Of a stretch of 64,000 bases of DNA, positions 21,979-31,381 are shown piece after piece. Every line of letters starts with the position of its first letter. Positions within the stretch are counted from its first letter, which is position 1. Source of the DNA: Bordetella flabilis (lineage in GTDB: Bacteria; Pseudomonadota; Gammaproteobacteria; Burkholderiales; Burkholderiaceae_B); NCBI RefSeq assembly GCF_001676725.1, contig NZ_CP016172.1:1674001-1738000 (forward strand). The letters run 5' to 3'. The position numbers were made by a program, and so were the translations under genes. The notes beneath the pieces were generated by a model. The model was given only the letters and a program-made list of their open reading frames with translations. It did not search any database and was not told where the DNA came from.

Positions 21979-24906
21979 ATGAGCCGCATCTGTCCCACCG
22001 TCGTCTCGATGACCACGTCGGGTGTGCCCCTGCGCCCGCGGACGCGATACCGGCTGCTCTATGCAAAAGCGAACAGGGCCCTGCGCCAGCCTGGACGCGC
22101 CGACCTGGCCAAGGCGGCACCACGGGCAAGCGTCCAGCATGTCACCGAGGCCCGCGCGCGCGGGGACGCCGCGTCCGCGATCAATGGTGTGCGCCGTGCC
22201 CCTGTCTGTACGGTCGTGGCGCCGGACGCCTGTCCGGCCCGGGCCGACATGCCGGAAGTGGATCTGCATACCGAAGGCGGTCAACTGCGTCGCGACATGG
22301 TGGCCAAAGTGCTGGAACGGATAGAAGTCCGTCTCGCCCACATGGCGAACGCAAAGAACCAGTCGCGCATGATCCGCGTAGCGGCCACCCGGGAATGGGC
22401 GGCCGTGCACGCCTTGGCGCGCGATCTCGCCCCGTCGCCCCGCGATCCCGGCGCGGGGGCTGTGCCGGCCGGGGGCGACGCAAGCCCGGGCCTGGATGCG
22501 GAGGGCAGCGAGAAGCTGCTGCGCGTCCTGCGCGGAGTACGCAAAGCCATCTATGCCCCCCCTTCGTTCCGGGCCCGCCTGTGTCAAGCGCTGGGGCCCG
22601 GTGCGGGCACGCCGGATTGCACGGTGGAACCCGACGCGGTGCTGGAGATGCTGCTCAGGCATATGGAGGTGCAGATCCTGGGAGGCTGGGCGGCGCTGGT
22701 GCGCGTGCACGTGCAGGCCGTGCAGACCCATGGCTACCAGGATTACGAGTGTCCGGGCAATGGCGAAACGAGTTTTCTCGGCACGACCGCCGATATGCCT
22801 GTCGGCAGTCCATCCGTCGGCATCACGCCGGGAGTGATCGCGGGCATGACGATACTGGGCCGTGACCTGGGGGCATGCGAGGACGGCAGCGTGGAGCAGT
22901 CGAGCTGGTGGTCGATGACACTGGGGGCATCCCTGACGGCTGGGATCGCGTTCATCAAGGCCAGGCTGGGGCTGTCCGTTTCGGTGAAGCGCACGGAAGG
23001 CTTCTTCTTCGAGGATGTGGACCAGCTCGTCGCTTCGCCGGAAGGCTTGCCTCATCGGCAACGCGTCGCCGACGCCACTACCCGGCGGCTCAAGCGGGCG
23101 ATGGGAGCGAATCGCGGCCCCGTGGCGACAGGGCTGGCGCTGAAAGACCTGGTGGCGCTGCAGGAACGGGCCTATGCCGAGCGGGAAATCTTCGCCAAGG
23201 TCTTGGGACCGATCGGGTTCAGTGCCGACGCTGCGGGCGAAGCGCTGCACATGGTTCGCATCACCCGGGCTGCGTCCGCCATGCCGGGACCCTCGGCCTT
23301 CCAGGCGACGGAAGCCCGGGCCAGCGCGGACCTGAGCGGCACGGCCGGCGTGCCGGGATTGATGACGGGCACGGTCAAGGTGGCGGGCGAAGCGATCTTC
23401 AAGCAGTTGGCCGGTTATTCGCGCAAGGGATTCTGGCAGGCCGTGCGCCACCTGGAACTGGACGACGGCGCGTCGCTGACGCCGGCCGAACGTGAACGCG
23501 TCGGGGCGCTGCAAGCCTCGGCGGGGCGGGTGGCGACGGGCCTGGGGCATCTGCGGGTGGCGCTGGGCCGGCAGCATCCGCGGGCGGCGCAGGCACCGGG
23601 CGAAATCCCCGGCGCCGCCCGCAGCGGCGGCGCGATCGATGCGGTCGAGGCGATCAATGCGATCGAAGGCGCATCCGCATCGGAACTCGCCGAGCTGCTG
23701 TCAGGCATGGAGCGCGAGTTCGACCGCTATTGCTACAGCCGTACGCAGGTCGCGGCCGGCCTGCGCAGGCACGAAGCACAGGCTCGTGCCATCGAGTCGG
23801 CGTGGGGCGCGCGCGGTCCCGACGCGATGTACGCGTATGTGCAGGCGCTGGCGATCGCCCTTGCGCTGATCGGGCTGCGCCTGAAGGCCATGGGCGAGGG
23901 CGACCATGCCGCGCTGGATCGCCTGGACCACAAACTCCAGGCGCCCGACATGGTCGACTACGACGCGCGCAAGGCCCAGCGCTACACGACATTCAGGGAC
24001 GAGACCGACTTGCTCGAATACAGCTTCCCGATCTCCCTGCACGCGGGCCTTATCGCCAGGCGTGATGCGGGCATTGCCGGCATCGGCGGCACCGTGGGCA
24101 TGAGCGCTGGCGTGGCGGCCAGCGTCCAGGCGCTTACCACATGGCGATGCGATGCGAACACGCTGCGCGCGGGCCGGTACCTGCGCATTTCCTTCGACGT
24201 TTCCGTCCTCCGCCGCCTTGAGCAACCTGTCCCGGCGATAGGCGAATTCCTCCGTGACCATGCTGCCCGCCTGGGCCTGGATAACCATGCCATCGGACCC
24301 GGTGTGGAGGGTCTTGGAGACGTTCTGCGCAACTATCTCATCGGGGCAGTGGAAGCTTCGGTCAGAAGCAGGGTGACGCTGTGCTACTACCAGCCGCGTG
24401 GCGCCAATGCGATCGACGGCTTGCGATTGCAGTATGCGCGCCTGACCTGCGGCTCGGCCGCACCGGGGGTGGAAAGCAGCCGGCTCCGGGGCGAGAAGCT
24501 GGGCACCGACACGCTGTCGTACCTGTTCATGCGGCATCATGCCTACGCAAGCCGTGCCGGCGGAACGGGCGCGCCGTACTGGAGCCGGTTTTGCGCGCGG
24601 CACCGCGGCAGCATCGAATCGATGCTCGCCAAGCTGGCGGACCCGGACCACCCGATAGGTGGCGAGGCGCGCCATTATTGGAACCAGATCGTCGAGGCCG
24701 CGGACCCGACTCGCGCGGCGCAGATCGCCTCGATGCGCGCGGCCTTCTTCGGCGCCATGGAAACCTATGCGCGGGCACCCGGCGAGGACAGCTTTCACGT
24801 CGCCAGGGCTGCATTGGACGAGCTGGCCGCGCTACATATGCTGCCCTGGCAGCAAAGCCTGCGGGAACATGTGCACAGTAAAGCGCATATCCAACTGGCG
24901 GCCTAG
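21979..24906 (+). CDS. large protein of unknown function, 975 residues
   Basis: I do not recognise this protein. It starts MSRICPTVVSMTTSG at 21979, with GGGAG 8 bases upstream; in-frame sequence further left is low-quality and overlaps DUF2946 on the other strand, so it is not used. There is no signal peptide and no certain membrane span. Two regions of weak hydrophobicity, around residues 285-360 (SWWSMTLGASLTAGIAF, SVSVKRTEGFFFEDVDQL) and 685-780 (LIARRDAGIAGIGGTVGMS, YLRISFDVS), look like related beta-rich units. Between them are long Ala/Arg/Glu-rich helices with possible coiled coil. Ser/Thr/Pro/Arg-rich N-terminal 80 residues and the absence of partners resemble secreted effector proteins, but that is speculation. 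Confidence 0.7.
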   Translation: MSRICPTVVSMTTSGVPLRPRTRYRLLYAKANRALRQPGRADLAKAAPRASVQHVTEARARGDAASAINGVRRAPVCTVVAPDACPARADMPEVDLHTEGGQLRRDMVAKVLERIEVRLAHMANAKNQSRMIRVAATREWAAVHALARDLAPSPRDPGAGAVPAGGDASPGLDAEGSEKLLRVLRGVRKAIYAPPSFRARLCQALGPGAGTPDCTVEPDAVLEMLLRHMEVQILGGWAALVRVHVQAVQTHGYQDYECPGNGETSFLGTTADMPVGSPSVGITPGVIAGMTILGRDLGACEDGSVEQSSWWSMTLGASLTAGIAFIKARLGLSVSVKRTEGFFFEDVDQLVASPEGLPHRQRVADATTRRLKRAMGANRGPVATGLALKDLVALQERAYAEREIFAKVLGPIGFSADAAGEALHMVRITRAASAMPGPSAFQATEARASADLSGTAGVPGLMTGTVKVAGEAIFKQLAGYSRKGFWQAVRHLELDDGASLTPAERERVGALQASAGRVATGLGHLRVALGRQHPRAAQAPGEIPGAARSGGAIDAVEAINAIEGASASELAELLSGMEREFDRYCYSRTQVAAGLRRHEAQARAIESAWGARGPDAMYAYVQALAIALALIGLRLKAMGEGDHAALDRLDHKLQAPDMVDYDARKAQRYTTFRDETDLLEYSFPISLHAGLIARRDAGIAGIGGTVGMSAGVAASVQALTTWRCDANTLRAGRYLRISFDVSVLRRLEQPVPAIGEFLRDHAARLGLDNHAIGPGVEGLGDVLRNYLIGAVEASVRSRVTLCYYQPRGANAIDGLRLQYARLTCGSAAPGVESSRLRGEKLGTDTLSYLFMRHHAYASRAGGTGAPYWSRFCARHRGSIESMLAKLADPDHPIGGEARHYWNQIVEAADPTRAAQIASMRAAFFGAMETYARAPGEDSFHVARAALDELAALHMLPWQQSLREHVHSKAHIQLAA

Positions 24907-24934
24907 GGCAACGGCATACGGCGGCGATCGGACA

Positions 24935-25306
24935 TCATGTCCTGCGTCCGCGCGTGCGCCAGTACAGCAGTGCATAGACGACGACGTTGCCGCCCAGCAG
25001 CAGGACGGCCAGCAGCACCTGGATGTCCCGGGTAAGCGCGGCAGGATAGATCAAGGGCAGCAGATACTGGCCGATGAAGCTGCCGGCGTACCCCTGCAAG
25101 CCGGCGCGCTCGCGCAGACTGTTCTCCAGGGGCGTGAGGGGGCATATCCACCCCATGCCTGCGATGGCGACGCCCCAGGCCAGCGCCGGCAGGTGCAGCC
25201 AGACGGCGCGTCTGCGCCAGAAGGCGGCCAGGCCACCGAAAACCACCCAGGCCACGAAAAGCCCGTGTGCCACTAGCACGGCGTCGGCGAGTACCCGGTA
25301 GATCAT
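24935..25306 (-). CDS. DUF2784 family membrane protein
   Basis: 123 residues with three to four membrane helices. The opening ADAVLVAHGLFVAWVVFGG, the middle GWICPLTPLENSLRERAG and the segment GYAGSFIGQYLLPLIYP are the signature of DUF2784, a family of unknown function found next to diverse genes. The ATG at 25306 begins at the conserved N-terminus; the frame extends further but without conserved sequence. It lies 43 bases beyond the stop of the ABC transporter gene, in the same direction, and might be the last gene of that operon. Confidence 0.8.
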   Translation of the reverse strand: MIYRVLADAVLVAHGLFVAWVVFGGLAAFWRRRAVWLHLPALAWGVAIAGMGWICPLTPLENSLRERAGLQGYAGSFIGQYLLPLIYPAALTRDIQVLLAVLLLGGNVVVYALLYWRTRGRRT

Positions 25307-25349
25307 GGCTGGCTGTCTCGATGCTCCGGCGTGGCGCGCGAGGACGGGC

Positions 25350-27131
25350 TCATCGCCACGCCGGCTCCGAGGTTTCCGAAACCGCGACTTCCTTGCTCTG
25401 CATCCGCCACAGGGTGCTGAACAACCCATCCCGCGCGCGCAGGGCCTCGGGGCTCCCGTCCTCGACGACCCGTCCATCATCCAGAACGATGATCCGGTCA
25501 AAGCGCGACAGCGTCGACAGGCGGTGGGCGGCGGCGAGCACCGTGCGATGCCGCATCAGTTCGGTCAGCGCCTCCTGGACGCGCGCTTCGGAGCGGCTGT
25601 CCAGCGAGGACGTGGCCTCGTCCAGGATCAGGATGGGGGCGTTCGTCAGAAAGGCGCGGGCAATGGAAAGGCGTTGCCGTTGTCCCCCGGACAGGGAAGC
25701 CCCGCGCTCGACCAGCAGCGTGTGGTAGCCGTTGGGCAACTGGTCGATGAACTCGTCGCAGTTGGCCAGGCGTGCCGCCGCGTAGACCTCTTCGTCGGTG
25801 GCGTCCGGCCGGCCATAGCGGATGTTCTCCATGACGGTACGGCGAAAGAGAGGCACCTCCTGCGGCACGACCGCGATGGCCTTGCGCAGGCTGTCGCGGG
25901 TGAGCGATCGCAGCGGCTGGCCGTCCAGGGTGATGTTGCCGCCGGACACATCGTCCAGACGCTGCAACAAGGCCAGCAAGGTCGACTTGCCGGCGCCGGA
26001 CGGACCGACGATACCCACCTTCTGGCCGGCGGGAATATACAGGTTCAGGCCGCGAAAGACGTGATGGCCGTCCGGATAGGCGTAGTCCACGTTGTCGAAC
26101 TGGATCTCGCCGCCTCGGGCGATATAAGGTTTGGCGTTGGGCGCATCGGCCATGCCATGCGGCTGGGCCACCACGCTCAGCATTTCGGCGATGATGCCGA
26201 ACTGCTGCGCCGTCCCGACAAGCGCCAGCGCCAGGTCGCGCGACCCATGCAGGATCCGGAAGGTCAGGGCGCTGACCACCACGACGTCACCCGTCGTCAT
26301 GGTGCCGCGCCGCCAGGAGTAAAGCGCCCAGAAAAGCATGGAGCCCGCCATCAGCCATAGGCAGATGTCGTGCAGCACGCGGGCTTTCTCCAGGTACATC
26401 CAGCTGTGGCGTTGCGCGCGTGCCTCCTTGGAGACCTCCCATTTCAGGCGCTCGCTTTCGCGTTGCCGCGCGGCGAACGCCTGCACGGCCCAGATATTCG
26501 AGACCGTGTCGACGATCTCCCCGCCCACACGCGAGGCGTGCATTCCGTAGGTCTCGTGCAGCTGCCGTCCCCGCGTGCCGAATGCCACGATGACCGTGGC
26601 AACCAGCACCACGAAGACCATCAGCGCAAGCGCCAGCCGCCAGTCGATGGTCAGCAATACGACGGTGGCCCCGATGAATTCGACGCAAGGCGGCGTGACG
26701 TTCCAGGTGAGCGTGCTGAAGATGATGCCGCCGGCCGATGCCGTCGACGATATGCGGTTGCCCAGCGCCCCGGTCAGGTGGCGCTTGAAAAAAGGCATGG
26801 CATGGCCGGTCAGGTGGTCGAACAGGTCCAGGCGCATGTCGGCGCAGGTGGCCACGATGGTGCGGCAACCCAGCCAGCCGCCCGTGCGCCACAGCGCGCT
26901 TTCGACGGCGATCAGGCCGAGGAAGAACAGCAGCGGGTGCCAGACGTCCGCGGCGGCGCGGTTTTCCGTGCTCATCGCATCCACGATGAGCTTCATGCCG
27001 TATTGCACTGCGACGGCGCAGGTGGCCGCGCTGATAATCAGCGCGCCGAGGCAGAGGAAATGAACAGGCCGGGCCCGCACGTAGTGGAACAGGAAGGCAA
27101 GCGGGCGATGCGGTATGGTTCGGGTCGACAT
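25350..27131 (-). CDS. ABC transporter, fused membrane and ATP-binding domains (exporter type)
   Basis: 593 residues, one half-transporter that would work as a dimer. Residues about 15-320 hold six membrane helices of the ABC exporter fold. The nucleotide domain has Walker A GPSGAGKST (376-384), a Q-loop (VVPQEVPLF), signature LSGGQRQR (480-487), Walker B ILILDE (500-505) and the H-loop AAHRLST. It resembles lipid and glycan flippases such as MsbA-like exporters. It lies 36 bases after a glycosidase gene, which follows a glycosyltransferase-mutase fusion, so export of a sugar conjugate across the inner membrane is the likely job, by context only. Confidence 0.9.
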   Translation of the reverse strand: MSTRTIPHRPLAFLFHYVRARPVHFLCLGALIISAATCAVAVQYGMKLIVDAMSTENRAAADVWHPLLFFLGLIAVESALWRTGGWLGCRTIVATCADMRLDLFDHLTGHAMPFFKRHLTGALGNRISSTASAGGIIFSTLTWNVTPPCVEFIGATVVLLTIDWRLALALMVFVVLVATVIVAFGTRGRQLHETYGMHASRVGGEIVDTVSNIWAVQAFAARQRESERLKWEVSKEARAQRHSWMYLEKARVLHDICLWLMAGSMLFWALYSWRRGTMTTGDVVVVSALTFRILHGSRDLALALVGTAQQFGIIAEMLSVVAQPHGMADAPNAKPYIARGGEIQFDNVDYAYPDGHHVFRGLNLYIPAGQKVGIVGPSGAGKSTLLALLQRLDDVSGGNITLDGQPLRSLTRDSLRKAIAVVPQEVPLFRRTVMENIRYGRPDATDEEVYAAARLANCDEFIDQLPNGYHTLLVERGASLSGGQRQRLSIARAFLTNAPILILDEATSSLDSRSEARVQEALTELMRHRTVLAAAHRLSTLSRFDRIIVLDDGRVVEDGSPEALRARDGLFSTLWRMQSKEVAVSETSEPAWR

Positions 27132-27167
27132 GGTATACCGGTGGAGGGCTGGCGTGTCACCAAGGCG

Positions 27168-28313
27168 CTAGCGCAGCGGCTCGGCTGCTGCCTGCGTCGA
27201 GGTCGCGATGACATCGGCGATGCACTGCCGCTGGACGGCCAGCTCCGCCGCGGTGAGCCCGTCGATGGGGCGGGCCCCATGCTCGTTCGCCAGGCCCAGC
27301 AGGCCTGTCGGGCAGTGCCGGTCGTCGTCCCACCCAGGATAGTCCGTGACCGGATACAGGCAAATGCCCAATATCGGCAGGCCGTCCGCCAGGGCGCTGG
27401 CGACTTCTTCGGCAACATAACGCAGCCAGCCGGCGCGGCGCGGTCCTTCGGCACCTGTTTCGGCGATCAGGATCGGACGGCCGTATCGATCGTGGATTTC
27501 GGCCAGCAGCTCGCGCAGCGGCGTATAGGCCGGCTCGCCTCGCCGGATGGTCGGGCCATCCAGAAACCACTGGTTGTGCGGATAGAAATTCACGCCGATG
27601 ATATCCAGGTAGCCGGGTCCACCGCCCAGTTCGGGTCTTTCCCTGCCGGCCAGCATGTCCCAGGCCTGGTACTGCGCGGCGGTGTGGCCGGCGGCGTCCG
27701 CCGCGTCGGCCGGCGTCTGGGGAACGACGCGGATAATCGGATCGGCCAGGACGAACCGGGCGCGCGAATCGACCAGGCGGATTACGTCCATGGCAGCCAG
27801 GCAGGCGCGCACCAGTTGCTGTTTCAGCTCGTTCCCACGCCCCAGCGCGCAGGGGCCGATGTAGGCCATCTCGCCGCCGCCCCATGCCCAGAACGAGATT
27901 TCATTCATCGGGCAATAGATGGGCGGCTGCGGGCTGCGGTCGCGGACGACGGCGGCGATCTGCGCGGCGAAGCGGGCGAAGGCCTGCGGGAACTCCGGTG
28001 ACCAGATATCCAGGTGTCCCGGCCATCCGTAGTGGCACAAATCCCAGATCACCTGCGTGCCGGTGCGCGTTGCGGCGTCCAGCTGGGGCAGGAAACTGCC
28101 CAGGTCGTAGATGCCGGGGCGTTCCTCGATCAGGTGCCACCGGACTCCGTCGCGGACCGTATGGATGCCCAGTTCAGCCAATGCCCGGTAATCGCGTTCG
28201 GCGTGGCGCGCATGTCGGGTGCTTTCCAGCAGGTCGCGTTGCCGCCCGTCCGGCAGGCGCAGCGTCGAGCATTCGAAACCGCCCTGGAAGAAACTACGGA
28301 AAATCGCTGGCAT
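27168..28313 (-). CDS. clan-A glycosidase, family 1-like
   Basis: 381 residues of TIM-barrel glycosidase type. The acid/base Glu is in PMNEIS (Glu138) and the nucleophile Glu in LIAETGAEG (Glu285), the spacing seen in the GH1/GH5 clan. VRDGVRWHLIEERPGIYD and VIWDLCHYGWPGH follow the GH1 pattern for strands 2 and 3. There is no signal peptide, so it acts in the cytoplasm or on lipid-linked sugars at the inner leaflet. It may trim a glycan or be a degenerate beta-glycosidase. The start at 28313 has GAGGGG 6 bases upstream; an ATG at 28319 is too close to it. Its start is 10 bases past the stop of the UGM fusion gene. Confidence 0.72.
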   Translation of the reverse strand: MPAIFRSFFQGGFECSTLRLPDGRQRDLLESTRHARHAERDYRALAELGIHTVRDGVRWHLIEERPGIYDLGSFLPQLDAATRTGTQVIWDLCHYGWPGHLDIWSPEFPQAFARFAAQIAAVVRDRSPQPPIYCPMNEISFWAWGGGEMAYIGPCALGRGNELKQQLVRACLAAMDVIRLVDSRARFVLADPIIRVVPQTPADAADAAGHTAAQYQAWDMLAGRERPELGGGPGYLDIIGVNFYPHNQWFLDGPTIRRGEPAYTPLRELLAEIHDRYGRPILIAETGAEGPRRAGWLRYVAEEVASALADGLPILGICLYPVTDYPGWDDDRHCPTGLLGLANEHGARPIDGLTAAELAVQRQCIADVIATSTQAAAEPLR

Positions 28314-28323
28314 GGCCATCCCC

Positions 28324-30810
28324 TCAGGCGACGGCCGGCTGCGGGGTGTCCGCTTGGCGCTGCTGATGGTCCGCCTCGATACGTGCGTAGGTACTGAGCG
28401 CCTGCGCCACCACCTGGTCCATGTTGTAGTAGCGATATGTCGCCAGTCGGCCGACGAAATAAACATCGTTTGTCTGGTCCGCAAGGGCCTCGTAGCGCCT
28501 GTAGAGTTCGGCGTTTTCGGGACGTGGGACGGGATAGTAGGGATCTCCTTCCGCGCTGGGATATTCGTACGTCACGCTGGTTTTCGGGTGTTGCTGCCCG
28601 GTCAGGTGCTTGTACTCCGTGATGCGGGTGTAGGGGACGTCCTCGGCGGGATAGTTGACCACCGCCGCGGGCTGGAAGGTCTCCCGGTCGATCGTTTCGT
28701 GGCGGAACACCAGCGACCGGTAGGGAAGCCGTCCGTAGCGGTAGTCGAAATACTCGTCGACGGGCCCGGTATAGACGATCTTGTCTGCCTGGACCGCCGC
28801 GCGGACTTCCCGGAAATCCGTGCCCAGCCAGATGTCGATGTTGGGATGCGCCAGCATGTTTTCGAACATGCGGGTGTAGCCCTGGTCCGGCATCGCCTGG
28901 AAGCGGTCGGTGAAGTAGCGGTCGTCATGCGAGGTTCGTGTCGGCACCCGGGCCGTCACGCTGCGGTCCAGTTCCGATGGGTCCAGGCCCCACTGCTTGC
29001 GCGTGTAGCCGCGAAAGAATTTTTCGTACAGCTCGCGGCCCACCTGGGATACGACCATGTCCTCGGCGCTGCGTATCGCATCGGGCGTCTCGGCGCGCTG
29101 CGCCAGAAAAGCGGCGGCCTGCTCCGGGGTGAACGGACGTCCGTAAAGCATGGACAGCGTCTTGAGGTTGATCGGCATCGGCACGAGCATGTCGTCGACC
29201 TGGGCCAGGACACGGTGCTGGTAGGGCCGCCATCCCGTGAAGCGGGAAAGGTAGTCCACCACCTTGTCGGCATTGGTATGAAAGATGTGCGGACCGTACC
29301 GATGAACCAGGACGCCATCCTCGTTGTAGTGGTCATAGGCGTTGCCCCCGATATGGGGGCGCCGGTCCACCACCAGGACCCGGCGGTTCAGCCCGGCGGC
29401 GAGCCGCTCGGCCAGTACGCTGCCGGCAAAACCGGCGCCGACGACCAGGTAGTCGTAGCGGACCGCCTTGCCATGGCGGATACGCGGGGTCATGATGCGT
29501 GGTCCTTCCTTGCGGCCGGCATCCCGTTTGTCGTTGGCCGGCCCGTGCAGTTGCAGGATGCGCGCGCCATCCGTGGGCATGACGGCAGGCGCGGCGTCGC
29601 GGCTGTCCGCATCATGCGCGGCGGCCTTGGCCATCAAGACGCCCATCTCCGTCCAGGTGCGGTCCCACGACTGGTCCGTCAATGCGGCATCGGCCGTCCG
29701 TTCAAGCGCCTCGCTGTCGCGGCTGTCGAGCAGAGCGGCTTCCGCCGCTTGCACAAAGCCCTGGGCATCCGCGGCGATGCGCACCATCGCGCACTCGCCG
29801 TAGGTCCGGATGACATCCGTGATGGGGGTGCTGACGACCGGCTTGCCTGCGGCGAGGAATTCCGGCGTCTTCGTCGGGCTGATGAAGCGAGTCGATTCGT
29901 TGATCGCGAAGGGCATGAGCGCGACGTCCCAGCCGGCGAGGTAGGCAGGCAACTCCTCGTAGCGCTTGGGACCGAGATAGTGGATATTCGGCGCGCGTGG
30001 GAGCGTGGCCGGGTCGATCTTCACCACCGGACCGACGAAGATCAACTGCCAGGATGGCCGCAGCCTGGCGACCTGCGCCACCAGATCGATATCGAACCGT
30101 TCATCGAGCACGCCGTAGAAGCCCATGCGCGGCGCCGGGATGTCTCGCTGGTCCGCCGGGCAATCCAAGGCCTGGCGAGCCATGCGGAAATGCGCCACAT
30201 CGACACTGCTCGGGAAAGCATGGACGTTGCGGTGGCGGTTGCGCTTGGCTTCATACAGGCTGTGTCCTCCCGTGAATACCACGTCGGCACGTCCGAGCAA
30301 CTGCGCTTCCCTGGCGGTCAATTGCGGGGGGGCGCCCCGGAACGCGGACAACTCGTCCATGCAATCGTAGACGACGACGTCCGTGGCCAGATGATCCGAG
30401 AAGGCCAGGCTCATCGGGGTGTAGTACCAGAGTACGGCAGGCCGCACCGCATCCTCGCGCAGCATGGCGTCGAGCAGCGCGCGCTGATGAACCTGTGCCT
30501 GCTCGGCTCCGCAATCGGAGGGCAGGTGCGGGACCAGTACGGTGACCCCCTCCGGTGTTTCCACGCATTCCAGCCATGGCTGCGCATCGAGCGTGGCCAC
30601 CGGCTCTTCCATGTAGTAGACGCGGTGCGTGCGTGCGAACCGGGACAATAGATGTTGAGGCCGCTGATAGACGAAGTTCCAGCGCAAGTGCGAGAAGCAG
30701 AGCAGGGCCGGCCGAGCGGCATGCGCGAGGCGCGCCGGCATGCGCGCTGCCGAATCAGACAATGCCAGGGCCGCATCGGTGTCGATGCGCGGGGTAGCGT
30801 CCGGGCTCAT
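28324..30810 (-). CDS. glycosyltransferase / UDP-galactopyranose mutase fusion
   Basis: 828 residues with two enzymes in one chain. Residues about 33-395 are a GT-B glycosyltransferase (FSHLRWNFVYQRPQHLL; sugar-nucleotide site SPTKTPEFLAAGKPVVST at 311-328). A hydrophilic linker of about 55 residues follows. From residue 452 to the end is UDP-galactopyranose mutase: FAD site VVGAGFAGSVLAERL (456-470), RPHIGGN (484-490) and YGPHIFHT (505-512), then the NYP and YFVGRLATYRYYNMDQ blocks. The mutase converts UDP-galactopyranose to UDP-galactofuranose, which the linked transferase may use directly. Start at 30810 with GAGGT five bases upstream. First gene of the operon with the glycosidase and ABC exporter. 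Confidence 0.9.
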   Translation of the reverse strand: MSPDATPRIDTDAALALSDSAARMPARLAHAARPALLCFSHLRWNFVYQRPQHLLSRFARTHRVYYMEEPVATLDAQPWLECVETPEGVTVLVPHLPSDCGAEQAQVHQRALLDAMLREDAVRPAVLWYYTPMSLAFSDHLATDVVVYDCMDELSAFRGAPPQLTAREAQLLGRADVVFTGGHSLYEAKRNRHRNVHAFPSSVDVAHFRMARQALDCPADQRDIPAPRMGFYGVLDERFDIDLVAQVARLRPSWQLIFVGPVVKIDPATLPRAPNIHYLGPKRYEELPAYLAGWDVALMPFAINESTRFISPTKTPEFLAAGKPVVSTPITDVIRTYGECAMVRIAADAQGFVQAAEAALLDSRDSEALERTADAALTDQSWDRTWTEMGVLMAKAAAHDADSRDAAPAVMPTDGARILQLHGPANDKRDAGRKEGPRIMTPRIRHGKAVRYDYLVVGAGFAGSVLAERLAAGLNRRVLVVDRRPHIGGNAYDHYNEDGVLVHRYGPHIFHTNADKVVDYLSRFTGWRPYQHRVLAQVDDMLVPMPINLKTLSMLYGRPFTPEQAAAFLAQRAETPDAIRSAEDMVVSQVGRELYEKFFRGYTRKQWGLDPSELDRSVTARVPTRTSHDDRYFTDRFQAMPDQGYTRMFENMLAHPNIDIWLGTDFREVRAAVQADKIVYTGPVDEYFDYRYGRLPYRSLVFRHETIDRETFQPAAVVNYPAEDVPYTRITEYKHLTGQQHPKTSVTYEYPSAEGDPYYPVPRPENAELYRRYEALADQTNDVYFVGRLATYRYYNMDQVVAQALSTYARIEADHQQRQADTPQPAVA

Positions 30811-31087
30811 AATGACCTCAAGAAGAACGGGTATGGGGAAAGCGTGGCGGGGGCTGCCGGAGCGACATGCGCTGGAGCGGCGTGCCCCTTTACGCAGTTG
30901 CCATGCCCGCATCGCGGGCGCGGAATAGACAGCAAGCCCGGCGGTCCCGACCCGTCAGCACGTATGGCGCGGCACGGGGCATGCGCGGCCTATGCATTCC
31001 AAGGGGCGCCGCGCGTGAACTTTCTTTCCACGGATGAGTTTCGCTTTCATGGCCGCTCCGCAAGCCCGGCAAACGTGAGGAGCATCG

Positions 31088-31381
31088 ATGAGTTTTGATC
31101 CTGATGCGCATGTACAGGACGGCGACGTCCACTACGCGATGCATTTTCCCGACGGCGTGCGCGCGGTACGCGTGACGCGCGGCGCACTGTGCGAATACTT
31201 CGGAGCCGACGGCACGCCGGAGCGCATGCTGGACGCATACCGTGCGAACTTCCGCGCCATCCACGCGGTTGCACAGCTGCTTGGAGACCGCCACGCGGGT
31301 GAAGTGACCGTGACATCGGCCGATCTGGCCGCGGTCGGCCCCCTCGCTATGTCGGCTTCGCCACCATCAGATAAAAAATAG
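31088..31381 (+). CDS. DUF1488 family protein
   Basis: 97 residues, small and soluble. The pattern FPDGVRAVRVTRGALCEYFGAD followed by a helical part with ERMLDAYRANFRAIHAVAQ matches DUF1488, a family of unknown function widespread in Burkholderiales. GAGGAG lies 6 bases before the ATG. The last 35 bases overlap the 3' end of the convergent DUF2269 gene on the other strand, so one of the two tails may be shorter than drawn, though both are open and conserved up to there. Confidence 0.75.
   Translation: MSFDPDAHVQDGDVHYAMHFPDGVRAVRVTRGALCEYFGADGTPERMLDAYRANFRAIHAVAQLLGDRHAGEVTVTSADLAAVGPLAMSASPPSDKK

Noticed and set aside
24930-24942. GGACATCATGTCC inverted repeat
   Set aside because: It lies at the very end of the DUF2784 coding region with no T run; probably a chance repeat.
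28219-30651. Plus-strand open frame of about 810 codons
   Set aside because: Antisense to the well-supported glycosyltransferase-mutase fusion.
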